In this document: piece after piece, positions 6,823 through 14,202 of the stretch
Layout: every line of letters starts with the position of its first letter
How positions within the stretch are numbered: the first letter of the stretch is position 1
Source: an uncultured Aquincola sp.
GTDB taxonomy: Bacteria > Pseudomonadota > Gammaproteobacteria > Burkholderiales > Burkholderiaceae
Reading direction: 5' to 3'
Length of the DNA stretch: 15,741 bases
NCBI GenBank assembly: GCA_937883885.1
Contig: CAKZXL010000009.1
Coordinates: 1-15,741, forward strand
Made by a program: the position numbers and the translations under genes
The notes under the pieces: generated by a model
Seen by the model: the letters and a program-made list of their open reading frames with translations, nothing else
Database searches by the model: none
What the model was told of the DNA's origin: nothing

Positions 6823-7110
6823 CTAACTCAACAAGTCTTGGGACTCGGGATGCCGGCGCATCCACGCCGCCACATAGCTGCAGCTGGGCTGCACCTTCCA
6901 GCCGGCCTGGCGCGCATGCGCCATCGCCGCCTGTACCAGCTGCCCGGCGATGCCGCGGCCTTCCAGCGCGCGGGGCACGCCGGTGTGGTGCATCACCGCC
7001 ACGCCGTTGCGCAGCACGTAGTCCAGCTCGCAGCGCTGGCCTTCCACCGTGGCTTCGAAGCGGCCGGCGGCCGCATCGTGGGTCACCGTCACCGGGGTGC
7101 GTTCGGTCAT
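6823..7110 (-). CDS. Small GNAT-type N-acetyltransferase
   Basis: A 95-residue single-domain protein of the short GCN5-related family typified by E. coli YjdJ and PF14542-type proteins. Seen: VMHHTGVPRALEGRGIAGQL, whose GRGIA is the acetyl-CoA pyrophosphate loop; HARQAGWKVQPSCSYV, the conserved V-x-P-x-C-x-Y segment; and RRHPE near the end. The length is normal for this mini-family. Its ATG overlaps the stop of the upstream peptidase gene (ATGA, 7107-7110), so it is probably translated by coupling from the same message. The acceptor substrate is unknown; a link to the peptidase is suggested only by the overlap. Confidence 0.88.
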   Translation of the reverse strand: MTERTPVTVTHDAAAGRFEATVEGQRCELDYVLRNGVAVMHHTGVPRALEGRGIAGQLVQAAMAHARQAGWKVQPSCSYVAAWMRRHPESQDLLS

Positions 7111-9281
7111 TTCACTTCCTTCATGGCTGCGCGTTCATCGCCCAGCCGCTGCCACAGGAACACATAGCCCAGCGCCATCATGTCGGCGCGCTGCGCGTTG
7201 TCGGCTGCGCCACCGTGGCCGCCTTCGATGTTTTCGTAGTACAGCGGCGAATAGCCCTGGGCCATCATCCGCGCCGCCATCTTGCGCGCATGGCCCGGGT
7301 GCACCCGGTCGTCGCGCGTGCTGGTGGTGAACAGCACCGGCGGCAGCGGCGTGCCCTTGGGCAGCTGCTGCAGCACCTGGTAGGGGCTGTAGCGCGAGAT
7401 CACCGCCCAGTCGGCCGGATCGTCCGGGTTGCCGTACTCGCCCATCCAGCTGGCGCCGGCCAGCAGCAGGTGAAAGCGCTTCATGTCCAGCAGCGGCACC
7501 TGGCACAGCACCGCATTGAACAAGTCGGGCCGCTGCAGCATCACCGCGCCCATCAGCAGGCCGCCGTTGCTGCCGCCCTGGATGCCCAGGCGCCGCGGCC
7601 GCGTGACCTTGCGGGCCACCAGGTCCTCGGCCACGGCGATGAAGTCGTCGTAGCTCTTTTGCTTGTTGGCCTTGATGGCGGCCTGGTGCCAGCCGGGGCC
7701 GAATTCGCCGCCGCCACGGATGTTGGCCACCACGAACACACCGCCATGCGCGCCCCACACGTTGCCGCTGGCGGCCGCATACCAGGGCTGCAGTGCGATC
7801 TCGAAGCCGCCGTAGCCGTACAGCAGCGTGGGGTTGTTGCCGTCTTCCTTCGCGCCACGCGGCCACACGATGAAGTAGGGCACGCGGGTGACGTCCGTGC
7901 TGGTGGCAAAGCGCTGCTCCACCCGCATGCCTTGCGCATCGAAAAAGCGGGGCGAAGCCTTGAGCACCTCGCGCGCATCGGTGCCGGTGCGGCCCAGCGA
8001 CAGGGTTTCGGGCGAGAGGAAGTCCACCGCCGTCAGCAGGTAGTCCTCGGCCAGCGGGTCGGTCTTGAGCAGCGGATCGTGCAGCGTGGCCACGCCCAGG
8101 GTGCCGGGGAAGGGCGCGTCGATGGGGCGGCGCTGCCACGGGCCTTGTGCGGTGGGCGTCAGCTCTTCCAGCCGGCTGGCCACGTTGTCGCTGATGGTCA
8201 GCAGCAGCCGGTCGCGGGTGATGGCATAGCCCGCCAGCGAGCGTGTGGGCGTGGGCACGAACAGCGGCGTGTAGCGCCGCTCGGCCGGCGGGCGGCGCAG
8301 CATGTCGTCGGCGGTGGTGGCCAGCAGCGCGCCGCGCGGCCAGGTGGTGCCGCCCACGGTCAGGTCGCTGCGCAGCTCCAGCAGCGCCCGCTCGTTCCAG
8401 AACGAGAGGCTGGCGTCAGTGGGCTTGTAGATGGGCTGCAGCTTGTCCTGGCCCGCCTCGCGCACCAGCAGGAATTCCAGCGCGTTGTAGAAGTCGGTGG
8501 CGCGGCTGAACACCGTGCGCTCGAAGCCGGGTGTGCGGTCCACCGAGACGCCGACCGAGACGTCGGTCTTGTCACCTTCGAACACCGTGGTGGCTGCGCT
8601 CAGCGGCGTGCCGCGCTGCCAGCGCTTGATCACCCGCGGGTAGCCTGAATCGGTGAGTGAGCCAGGGCCGAAATCGGTGGCCACGTACAGCGTGTTCTCG
8701 TCGGCCCAGTCGAGCCGCGACTTGGCTTCGGGCAGGTGGAAACCGCCCTCGATGAACTGCTTGCTCACGCTGTCGAACTCACGCACCACGGTGGCGTCGG
8801 CGCCGCCGCGTGACAGGCTGATCAGGCAGCGCCGGTAGTCCGGGCCCAGGCAGGTGGCGCCCGACCACACCCAGTTCTCTTTCTCGGCCGCGGCCAGCGC
8901 ATCCAGGTCGAGCACGGTTTCCCAGGCGGGCTCGGCCTTGCGGTACTCGGCCAGCGTGGTGCGGCGCCACAGGCCGCGCGGGTGCGCCTCGTCGCGCCAG
9001 AAGTTGTAGAGCGCATCGGCCCGGCGGGCGACGACCGGGATGCGTGCCTTGGAGTCGAGGATCTCGCGCAGCTTGTCGCGCATCGGCACGAAGCGCGGGT
9101 CGGTCTCCAGCTGGGCGCGGGTGGCGGCATTCTGGGCGCGTACCCAGGCCAGGGCGTCATCGCCCTGCACGTTTTCCAGCCAGAGGTTGGCGTCCGCCGC
9201 GGCGGCGTCTGGGGCCGCGGGGGCGGCTTGGGTGTGCGTCATGCTCATGCAGATCAAAAGGGCGGCAAAACAGCGGCGCAT
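7107..9281 (-). CDS. Exported S9A prolyl oligopeptidase-like peptidase
   Basis: A 724-residue serine peptidase of the prolyl oligopeptidase family (beta-propeller plus alpha/beta-hydrolase domain), cleaving short peptides. Seen: a signal peptide MRRCFAALLICMSMTHTQA; an N-terminal WLENVQGDDALAWV typical of S9A; the propeller through about residue 450; and a catalytic domain with Ser571 in GGSNGG, Asp657/658 in TRDDRVHPGH and His689 in EGGHGG. The spacing between these three resembles that of porcine prolyl oligopeptidase. The start at 9281 gives the signal peptide; the 40 codons upstream in frame are antisense to the next gene's leader. A TATCAT-like -10 occurs at 9328-9323 on this strand but lacks a good -35. 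It overlaps the GNAT gene by 4 bases. Proline specificity is a family inference; oligopeptidase B-like specificity is less likely but not excluded. Confidence 0.93.
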   Translation of the reverse strand: MRRCFAALLICMSMTHTQAAPAAPDAAAADANLWLENVQGDDALAWVRAQNAATRAQLETDPRFVPMRDKLREILDSKARIPVVARRADALYNFWRDEAHPRGLWRRTTLAEYRKAEPAWETVLDLDALAAAEKENWVWSGATCLGPDYRRCLISLSRGGADATVVREFDSVSKQFIEGGFHLPEAKSRLDWADENTLYVATDFGPGSLTDSGYPRVIKRWQRGTPLSAATTVFEGDKTDVSVGVSVDRTPGFERTVFSRATDFYNALEFLLVREAGQDKLQPIYKPTDASLSFWNERALLELRSDLTVGGTTWPRGALLATTADDMLRRPPAERRYTPLFVPTPTRSLAGYAITRDRLLLTISDNVASRLEELTPTAQGPWQRRPIDAPFPGTLGVATLHDPLLKTDPLAEDYLLTAVDFLSPETLSLGRTGTDAREVLKASPRFFDAQGMRVEQRFATSTDVTRVPYFIVWPRGAKEDGNNPTLLYGYGGFEIALQPWYAAASGNVWGAHGGVFVVANIRGGGEFGPGWHQAAIKANKQKSYDDFIAVAEDLVARKVTRPRRLGIQGGSNGGLLMGAVMLQRPDLFNAVLCQVPLLDMKRFHLLLAGASWMGEYGNPDDPADWAVISRYSPYQVLQQLPKGTPLPPVLFTTSTRDDRVHPGHARKMAARMMAQGYSPLYYENIEGGHGGAADNAQRADMMALGYVFLWQRLGDERAAMKEVK

Positions 9282-9424
9282 GGGTGCAACCGGGCGGCGC
9301 CCGGCAACAAGGGAAGCGGACCATGATAGGGGCCGCGCTGCGTGCGGTGCGCCGGGCAGCCGCATGGCCCTGCGGGTGGTATCAACCTGCAAATCCGGCA
9401 AAAGTATCCCGAAGTGCTGCCGAT
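9282..9424. other. Divergent intergenic region
   Basis: A 143-bp spacer between the peptidase (minus) and the c-di-GMP protein (plus). The AT-richer stretch is near 9380-9410. No strong hexamer pair was found for either direction. Confidence 0.4.
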
Positions 9425-11572
9425 ATGGGCAGCATGATCACGCCCCATTCGTCAGAGCCGCGCCTGCCGCTCGTTCACCGGATCGGTGTGCGGCTGGTCT
9501 TTTCGTTCGCCATGCTGCTGCTGGCCATGATGGTGCTGGCCGGCTTTGCGCTGGCACGCATGCACTCCGCGTCGCAGGAGCTGGCCGACAGCGGGCGCGA
9601 GCAGCTGCGCATCGTGGCGCTCAATGCGCAGATCGGGCGTGAGGCCGACAGCTCCGCCCGCCAGTTGCTGCACCTGTTGAGCGATGCGCCGCGCGACGCG
9701 CGGCAGGTGCGCTCGGGCATCCTGCAGGCCAATGCCCAGCTGCGCCAGGCGGTGGAGGCGCTGGAAAAGCTGCTGCCGCCCGGCCCGCAGCAAGAAGCCT
9801 TCGAGGCCGTGCGCGCCCGCATGACCGAATACCTGCGTGCCTCACGCGACACGCTCGACTGGTTCGAGGCCGGCGAACTGCAGCGCGCCCGCGCCACGCT
9901 GGCCGACGACACCCAGGACACGCTGGCGCTGCTGGCCGCCGCGCGCGACCGCTTCAACCTGGCGCAGGAAGAGGCCGCCGGCCAGGCCGCCGCGCACACC
10001 CAGGCCATGCTGCGGCGCGACCGCAACGTGGTGCTGGGCCTGGTGCTGGTGGCGCTGGCGGCGGGTACCCTGTTCTCGTTGCGGGTGGTGCGCGGCATCG
10101 CCCGGCCGCTCAAGCATGCCGAGCGTGCGGCGCGACGCATCGCCGCCGGGGACTACCGCGGCCGTGTGGACGTGACCACGCAGGATGAAGTGGGCCGGGT
10201 GTCCGCGGCCCTGAACACCCTGGCTGATGCGGTGGGCGAGCGCGAGCTGCGCATCCACCGGCTGGTCAACACCGATGGCCTGACCGGCCTGGCCCAGCGG
10301 CCGCGTTTTCTGGCCGAAGGCGAACGGGTGCTGGAAGCCGCCGACCGCAGCGGCCGGCAGGCGGCGCTGCTGTGCTTCGACATCGACCGGCTCAAGACCA
10401 TCAATGCGCTGCTGGGCTTCGACGCTGGCGACGCGGTGATCTGCGATGCGGCCCTGCGGCTGCAGGCGGTGATCGGCGCCGAAGGCCGGCTGGCCCGGGT
10501 GGCCGGGGGCACCTTCGCCGCGCTGGTGCCCAGCGCGGACACCGACAGTGCCCGCGAGATGGCGCTGGCCATGAAGCGCGAGGTGGAACACCAGGTGCGC
10601 TGGCAGGGCGAGGCGCTGGACCTGTCGGTGACCACCGGCCTGGCCATGTACCCCGCCGATGCGCGCGCACTGGAGCCGCTGCTGCGCCATGCCGAGCAGG
10701 CCTTGTTCGAGGCCAAGCGCCTGCACATCGGCTGTGCGGTGTACGCGCTTTCGCTGGAGGCGGCGCGCCAGTCGCAGCTCAGCCTGCTGTCGGCGCTGGC
10801 TGAGGCCATCGAAGGTGGCCAGCTGCATCAGTACCTGCAGCCCAAGCTGGCGCTGGACGGCACGCTGCGCGGCGCGGAAGCGCTGGTGCGCTGGCGCCAT
10901 CCGCAGCGCGGCTGGGTGCCGCCCGGTGAGTTCGTGCCCTTTGCCGAGCGCACCGGCCGCATCGGCCCGCTGACCGACTGGATGCTGGCGCAGGCGGTGT
11001 GCACGCTGGCGCGCTGGCAGCGCGAAGGCCTGCCGCTGACGCTGGCGGTCAACATCTCCACCCACGACCTGCAGGACAGCGGCCTGCCCGGCCGTGTGCA
11101 GGCCTTGCTGGCCCGCCATGGCGTGGCGCCGGCGCGGCTGCAGCTGGAGCTGACCGAAACCGGCCTGATGGCCAGCGGCGAAGACCCGGTGGCCGTGCTG
11201 CAGGCGCTGTGCGACACCGGGGTGGGCCTGGCCATCGACGACTTCGGCACAGGCCATTCGTCGCTGGCCTATCTGCAGCGGCTGCCGATGCATGAGTTGA
11301 AGATCGACCGCAGCTTCGTCACCGAGGTTCATGCCGATGCGCGCCGCCGCGAGCTGCTGAAGTCCATCGTGCACCTGGGCCACGGGCTGGGCCTGAAGGT
11401 GACCGGCGAAGGCGTGGAAAGCGCCGCCGAGCTGCAGGCGCTGCGCCACGCCGGCTGCGACCTGGTGCAGGGCTACCACACCGGCCGGCCGATGGACCTG
11501 GCGGCCTTCGAAGCCTGGCGCCGCCATCGGCTGCTGCAAGCGGATACGGCAGGCATGTGTCATGCAGGGTAA
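9425..11572 (+). CDS. Membrane HAMP-GGDEF-EAL c-di-GMP phosphodiesterase
   Basis: A 715-residue inner-membrane signalling protein. Seen in order: transmembrane helix at about 24-44; a periplasmic helical sensor (about 46-200) like chemoreceptor four-helix bundles; a second membrane helix at about 202-219; a HAMP linker (about 220-272); a GGDEF domain (about 281-430); and an EAL domain (about 455-700). The GGDEF signature is degenerate: RVAGGTFAAL puts A360-G-G-T-F364 where GGDEF should be, so cyclase activity is unlikely, and no RxxD inhibitory site is evident. The EAL domain keeps its metal and catalytic residues: E485-A-L, N543, E578, D605-D606, K626, E662, E665 and Q682. Predicted activity is hydrolysis of c-di-GMP. 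The start could be the ATG at 9425 or at 9434; no strong ribosome site distinguishes them. The VOC gene follows after 30 bp. Confidence 0.92.
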   Translation: MGSMITPHSSEPRLPLVHRIGVRLVFSFAMLLLAMMVLAGFALARMHSASQELADSGREQLRIVALNAQIGREADSSARQLLHLLSDAPRDARQVRSGILQANAQLRQAVEALEKLLPPGPQQEAFEAVRARMTEYLRASRDTLDWFEAGELQRARATLADDTQDTLALLAAARDRFNLAQEEAAGQAAAHTQAMLRRDRNVVLGLVLVALAAGTLFSLRVVRGIARPLKHAERAARRIAAGDYRGRVDVTTQDEVGRVSAALNTLADAVGERELRIHRLVNTDGLTGLAQRPRFLAEGERVLEAADRSGRQAALLCFDIDRLKTINALLGFDAGDAVICDAALRLQAVIGAEGRLARVAGGTFAALVPSADTDSAREMALAMKREVEHQVRWQGEALDLSVTTGLAMYPADARALEPLLRHAEQALFEAKRLHIGCAVYALSLEAARQSQLSLLSALAEAIEGGQLHQYLQPKLALDGTLRGAEALVRWRHPQRGWVPPGEFVPFAERTGRIGPLTDWMLAQAVCTLARWQREGLPLTLAVNISTHDLQDSGLPGRVQALLARHGVAPARLQLELTETGLMASGEDPVAVLQALCDTGVGLAIDDFGTGHSSLAYLQRLPMHELKIDRSFVTEVHADARRRELLKSIVHLGHGLGLKVTGEGVESAAELQALRHAGCDLVQGYHTGRPMDLAAFEAWRRHRLLQADTAGMCHAG

Positions 11573-11602
11573 CGTGGGTTCACCTGAACCCGAGCAGTCC
11601 CC

Positions 11603-12028
11603 ATGACCACGCCCCAACCGCTGTTTCACCTGGCCTTTCCCGTGCGCGACCTGGCCGAAGCCCGCGCCTTCTACGGCGAATTGCTGGGCTGCCCCGAAGG
11701 CCGCAGTTCAGATGCCTGGGTCGATTTCGACTTCTACGGTCACCAGATCGTGGCGCACCTGGCCCCGCAAGAGTGCGGCCACCGCGAGCACAGCCCGGTC
11801 GATGGGCATGACGTGCCGGTGCGCCACTTTGGCGCCATCCTCACGCTGGAGCAGTGGCATGCGCTGGCCGACCGCCTGCGCGCGGCCGGCGTGAAGTTCG
11901 TGATCGAGCCCTACGTGCGCTTCCAGGGCGAGGTGGGCGAACAGGCCACGATGTTCTTCCTCGACCCGTCGGGCAACGCGCTTGAATTCAAAGCCTTCGC
12001 AGACCGCAGCCAGGTCTTTGCCAACTGA
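11603..12028 (+). CDS. VOC/glyoxalase-fold metalloprotein
   Basis: A 141-residue protein of the vicinal oxygen chelate superfamily, which includes glyoxalase I, extradiol dioxygenases and fosfomycin-resistance enzymes. Seen: two beta-alpha-beta-beta-beta halves, opening [17 protein letters not shown], and a second half from about residue 72 (VRHFGAIL). Likely metal ligands are His9, His75 and Glu128 (NALEFKAF), with His52 a further candidate. [12 protein letters not shown] is the common C-terminal signature. The reaction is unknown; many homologues in this order are annotated only as VOC family. The gene follows the c-di-GMP protein gene on the same strand by 30 bp, so co-transcription is possible. 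The stop codon touches a structured tandem repeat. Confidence 0.9.
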   Translation: MTTPQPLFHLAFPVRDLAEARAFYGELLGCPEGRSSDAWVDFDFYGHQIVAHLAPQECGHREHSPVDGHDVPVRHFGAILTLEQWHALADRLRAAGVKFVIEPYVRFQGEVGEQATMFFLDPSGNALEFKAFADRSQVFAN

Positions 12029-12038
12029 TGGAGCACCC

Positions 12039-12060
12039 GGCTTCAGGAGTACCTGAAGCC
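12039..12060. terminator. Hairpin 1 of repeat unit 1
   Basis: GGCTTCAGG (12039-12047), loop AGTA, CCTGAAGCC (12052-12060): a perfect 9-bp stem beginning 11 bases after the VOC stop codon. No T run follows, so the terminator label is tentative; 3'-end protection is an alternative. Confidence 0.45.
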
Positions 12061-12075
12061 ACCCGCCGGGCGGGT

Positions 12076-12100
12076 CCGGGCCCGCTTGGGAGCGGCCCGG
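12076..12100. repeat. GC-rich hairpin of repeat unit 1
   Basis: CCGGGCCCGCT (12076-12086) pairs with AGCGGCCCGG (12091-12100) over 10 base pairs with one bulged C and loop TGGG. It is the third dyad of unit 1 and occupies the same place as the UUCG hairpin of unit 2. Confidence 0.5.
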
Positions 12101-12128
12101 CGCTGGGCCCGGGGGGGATGGGGCACCC

Positions 12129-12150
12129 GGCTTCACGGATACGTGAAGCT
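12129..12150. terminator. Hairpin 1 of repeat unit 2
   Basis: GGCTTCACG (12129-12137), loop GATA, CGTGAAGCT (12142-12150). The stem is that of unit 1, with one G-C pair flipped to C-G and the outermost G-C changed to G-U. No T tract follows on either strand. Confidence 0.45.
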
Positions 12151-12169
12151 ATCCGCCGGGCGGGTTGCG

Positions 12170-12190
12170 CGGCCGCCTTCGGAGCGGCCG
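12170..12190. repeat. GC-rich hairpin of unit 2 with UUCG loop
   Basis: CGGCCGCC (12170-12177) closes a TTCG loop (12178-12181) against G, one bulged A, then GCGGCCG (12184-12190). A C-UUCG-G tetraloop is among the most stable RNA loops, which favours a function in the transcript. Read from the other strand the loop is CGAA. Confidence 0.5.
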
Positions 12191-12218
12191 GGCGGCGGCC
12201 GCGGGACCATCTGTCCGT

Positions 12219-12779
12219 TCAATCCGCAGCGGGTTTGAGCACCTGCGGTTCCACCTCGATGGACTGCTGGCCGTCGCTCACCCACACGGTACCGTCCTGC
12301 ACCGTGACCTGCAGCTGCATGGTGCGCTGGGCGAGGGTGGCCAGGGCCTGGCTTTGTTCGGCGGGCACCTGCCACACCGCCAGCCGGGCGGCGCGGGCCA
12401 CCTTGTTCTGCACGCCGGCCCACCAGATGGGCGTGCTGGCGGCATAGGCGATCACCGTCACCCGGTCGGCGCGGCCGGCGGCCCTGATCATGCGGCGGTC
12501 GTCGGGCTGGCCCACTTCCAGCCAGTGCAGCAGCTGGCCGCTGAGGTCGTGCTGCCAGAGGTCGGGCTCGTCGGTGTCGGAGATGCCCTTGGCCAGCTCC
12601 AGCTTGCCGTTGTCGTCGCTGGCCGGCACGTGCAGTGCAAAGGCCAGCACGCGCATCAGCATGCGTTCGTCGGTTTCGGAAGGGTGGCGCGCGATCGTCA
12701 GCGCATGGTCGGCATAGACGCCGCGGTCCATGTCGGCAATCTGCAGCTGCGCCTTGAAGATGGTGGACTTGATGGCCAT
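12219..12779 (-). CDS. yaeQ: YaeQ family protein
   Basis: A 186-residue protein matching the YaeQ family (E. coli YaeQ is about 181 residues), which has a PD-(D/E)XK nuclease-like fold. Its biochemical role is unresolved; early reports of a link to RfaH-dependent transcription are not firm. Seen: the typical opening MAIKSTIFKAQLQIADMDR; HPSETDERMLMRVLAFAL; E71-P-D73-LW; and HWLEVGQPDDRRMIRA with Glu88 and Gln91, the conserved core acids. The start at 12779 matches the family N-terminus; an upstream ATG at 12803 would add eight atypical residues. It lies 34 bp downstream of hutF and could be read from the hut transcript, though a functional tie is not expected. Confidence 0.92.
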   Translation of the reverse strand: MAIKSTIFKAQLQIADMDRGVYADHALTIARHPSETDERMLMRVLAFALHVPASDDNGKLELAKGISDTDEPDLWQHDLSGQLLHWLEVGQPDDRRMIRAAGRADRVTVIAYAASTPIWWAGVQNKVARAARLAVWQVPAEQSQALATLAQRTMQLQVTVQDGTVWVSDGQQSIEVEPQVLKPAAD

Positions 12780-12813
12780 GAGGGGCGCCACTGTGCCACA
12801 CACGGCGGTGCTC

Positions 12814-14202
12814 TCAGCTCCACAGCTGTGCCATCACCTCGGCAAAGCGGTCGGCCACCGCCTCGGCCTGCGGGTGCCGATGGGCCTGCACCACCCACTG
12901 GCCGGCCGCCATCACGCTGTGCCAGGGCCGGCCGGGGCTGGAGAACACCAGCGCATCCAGCAGGTGGCCGGGCGGTATGCCGCGCAGTGCGGCATCGGCT
13001 TCGTCCACCACCAGCAGGTCGGCACGGGCGCCCGGCTGCAGACCCCAGGCGCCCAGGCCCGCCGCGGCGCCGCTGCCGGCCTGCATGCGCTGCCACAGCC
13101 GCTGCGCGGTGGCCGGCTGGCCTTCGGCCGGCGCGGCGCTGACGTTGCGCTGGCGCAGCGCCAGCCGCTGGCCGTATTCCAGCAGCCGCAGCTCTTCGCG
13201 CCAGGCGCGGGTGACGTGGCTGTCGGAGCCCAGCGCCAGCGGCGCGCCGCTGGCCAGCCAGCGCGGCAGGTCGCACAAGCCGTCGCCCAGGTTGGCCTCG
13301 GTGCTGGGGCAGATCACGGCCGCGGCGCCGCTGCGGGCCACCGCATCGATCTCGGCCGGCACGGTGTGGGTGGCATGCACCAGTTGCCAGCGGGCATCGA
13401 GCAGGCCTTGTGCGGCCAGCCATTCGATGGGCCGCCGGTCGGTGGCGCGCAGGCAGTCGTCCACTTCGGCCGTCTGTTCGGCCACGTGGATGTGGATGGG
13501 GCCGGCAAAGCCTTCGGTCAGTTGCCTCAACCGGTGGATGGACTCGGGCGCCGCCGCCCGCAGCGAATGCAGCGCGACGCCGGCATTGACCAGCGGCCGG
13601 CCGGCCGCGCCGATGCGCTGGCAGGCCTGCCACACGCTGTCGGCGGTGGTGGCAAAGCGGCGCTGGTCGGGTCGCAGCGTGGGCTGGGTGAAGCCGGCAC
13701 GCTCGTACAGCACGGGCAGCACCGTCAGGCCGATGCCGGCGGTGGCGGCGGCATCGGCCAGCGCCCAGCTCATGGCCAGCGGGTCGTCGGCATAAGGCTG
13801 GCCCTGCTCGTCGTGCTGCAGGTAATGGAAGTCGCACACCTGCGTGTAGCCGCCGCGCAGCAGCTCGATGTACAGGTGGGCGGCAATGGCCTGCAGCTGC
13901 GCGGGCGTGATGCGCAGCGCCACCTGGTACATGCGGTCGCGCCAGCCCCAGAAGTCGTCGGCATCGGCCTCGCGCCGCTCGGCCAGGCCGGCGAAGGCGC
14001 GCTGGAAGGCGTGGCTGTGGGCGTTGACCAGGCCGGGCAGCACCGGGCCGCTCAGGCATTGGGCGCCTTCGGGCGGTGTGGGCACGCCGGGCGTGATGGC
14101 CGACCAGTGGCCGCGGGCATCGGCCTGCAGCAGCACGCCTTCGGCCCAGCCGCCGGGCAGCCAGGCACGCGGTGCCCACCAGGCGGTGGTGTGCGCGTTC
14201 AT
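12814..14202 (-). CDS. hutF: Formimidoylglutamate deiminase
   Basis: A 462-residue amidohydrolase that converts N-formimidoyl-L-glutamate to N-formyl-L-glutamate and ammonia, the fourth step of the five-step histidine pathway in the cytosol. Seen: LPGLVNAHSHAFQRAFAG with zinc ligands His62 and His64; HIHVAEQ (His237, His239); VHATHT (His276, His279); and LGSDSHV with catalytic Asp327. The Trp-rich WGWRDRMYQ segment and CDFHYLQHD are characteristic of HutF rather than of other amidohydrolases. The length is normal. The start overlaps the hutG stop by 4 bases (ATGA, 14199-14202), implying coupled translation. Guanine deaminase or imidazolonepropionase (HutI) are the nearest alternatives, less likely given hutG next door. 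Confidence 0.95.
   Translation of the reverse strand: MNAHTTAWWAPRAWLPGGWAEGVLLQADARGHWSAITPGVPTPPEGAQCLSGPVLPGLVNAHSHAFQRAFAGLAERREADADDFWGWRDRMYQVALRITPAQLQAIAAHLYIELLRGGYTQVCDFHYLQHDEQGQPYADDPLAMSWALADAAATAGIGLTVLPVLYERAGFTQPTLRPDQRRFATTADSVWQACQRIGAAGRPLVNAGVALHSLRAAAPESIHRLRQLTEGFAGPIHIHVAEQTAEVDDCLRATDRRPIEWLAAQGLLDARWQLVHATHTVPAEIDAVARSGAAAVICPSTEANLGDGLCDLPRWLASGAPLALGSDSHVTRAWREELRLLEYGQRLALRQRNVSAAPAEGQPATAQRLWQRMQAGSGAAAGLGAWGLQPGARADLLVVDEADAALRGIPPGHLLDALVFSSPGRPWHSVMAAGQWVVQAHRHPQAEAVADRFAEVMAQLWS

Larger units (their letters stand above)
12027..12208. repeat. Tandem ~90-bp structured repeat, two copies
   Basis: Unit 1 begins at 12027 and unit 2 at 12117, exactly 90 bases apart. 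The first 49 bases match at 42 positions; the remainder is more diverged and shifted by about one base. Each unit has three dyads: a TTCA/TGAA-type hairpin, a short CCGCCGGGCGG dyad, and a GC-rich hairpin. Of the seven differences in the first 49 bases, two form a compensatory pair and two convert G-C to G-U pairs, so structure is kept. The array fills the spacer between convergent VOC and yaeQ genes. It may act as a bidirectional terminator, an mRNA 3' protector or a REP/BIME-like element; none is proven. Confidence 0.75.

Noticed and set aside
9323..9328. TATCAT -10-like hexamer (minus) before the peptidase
   Set aside because: It has five of six matches but no plausible -35 at the proper distance.
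9044..9424. N-terminal extension of the GGDEF/EAL open frame
   Set aside because: It is antisense to the peptidase signal-peptide region and Arg/Pro-rich. The membrane protein clearly begins at about 9425.
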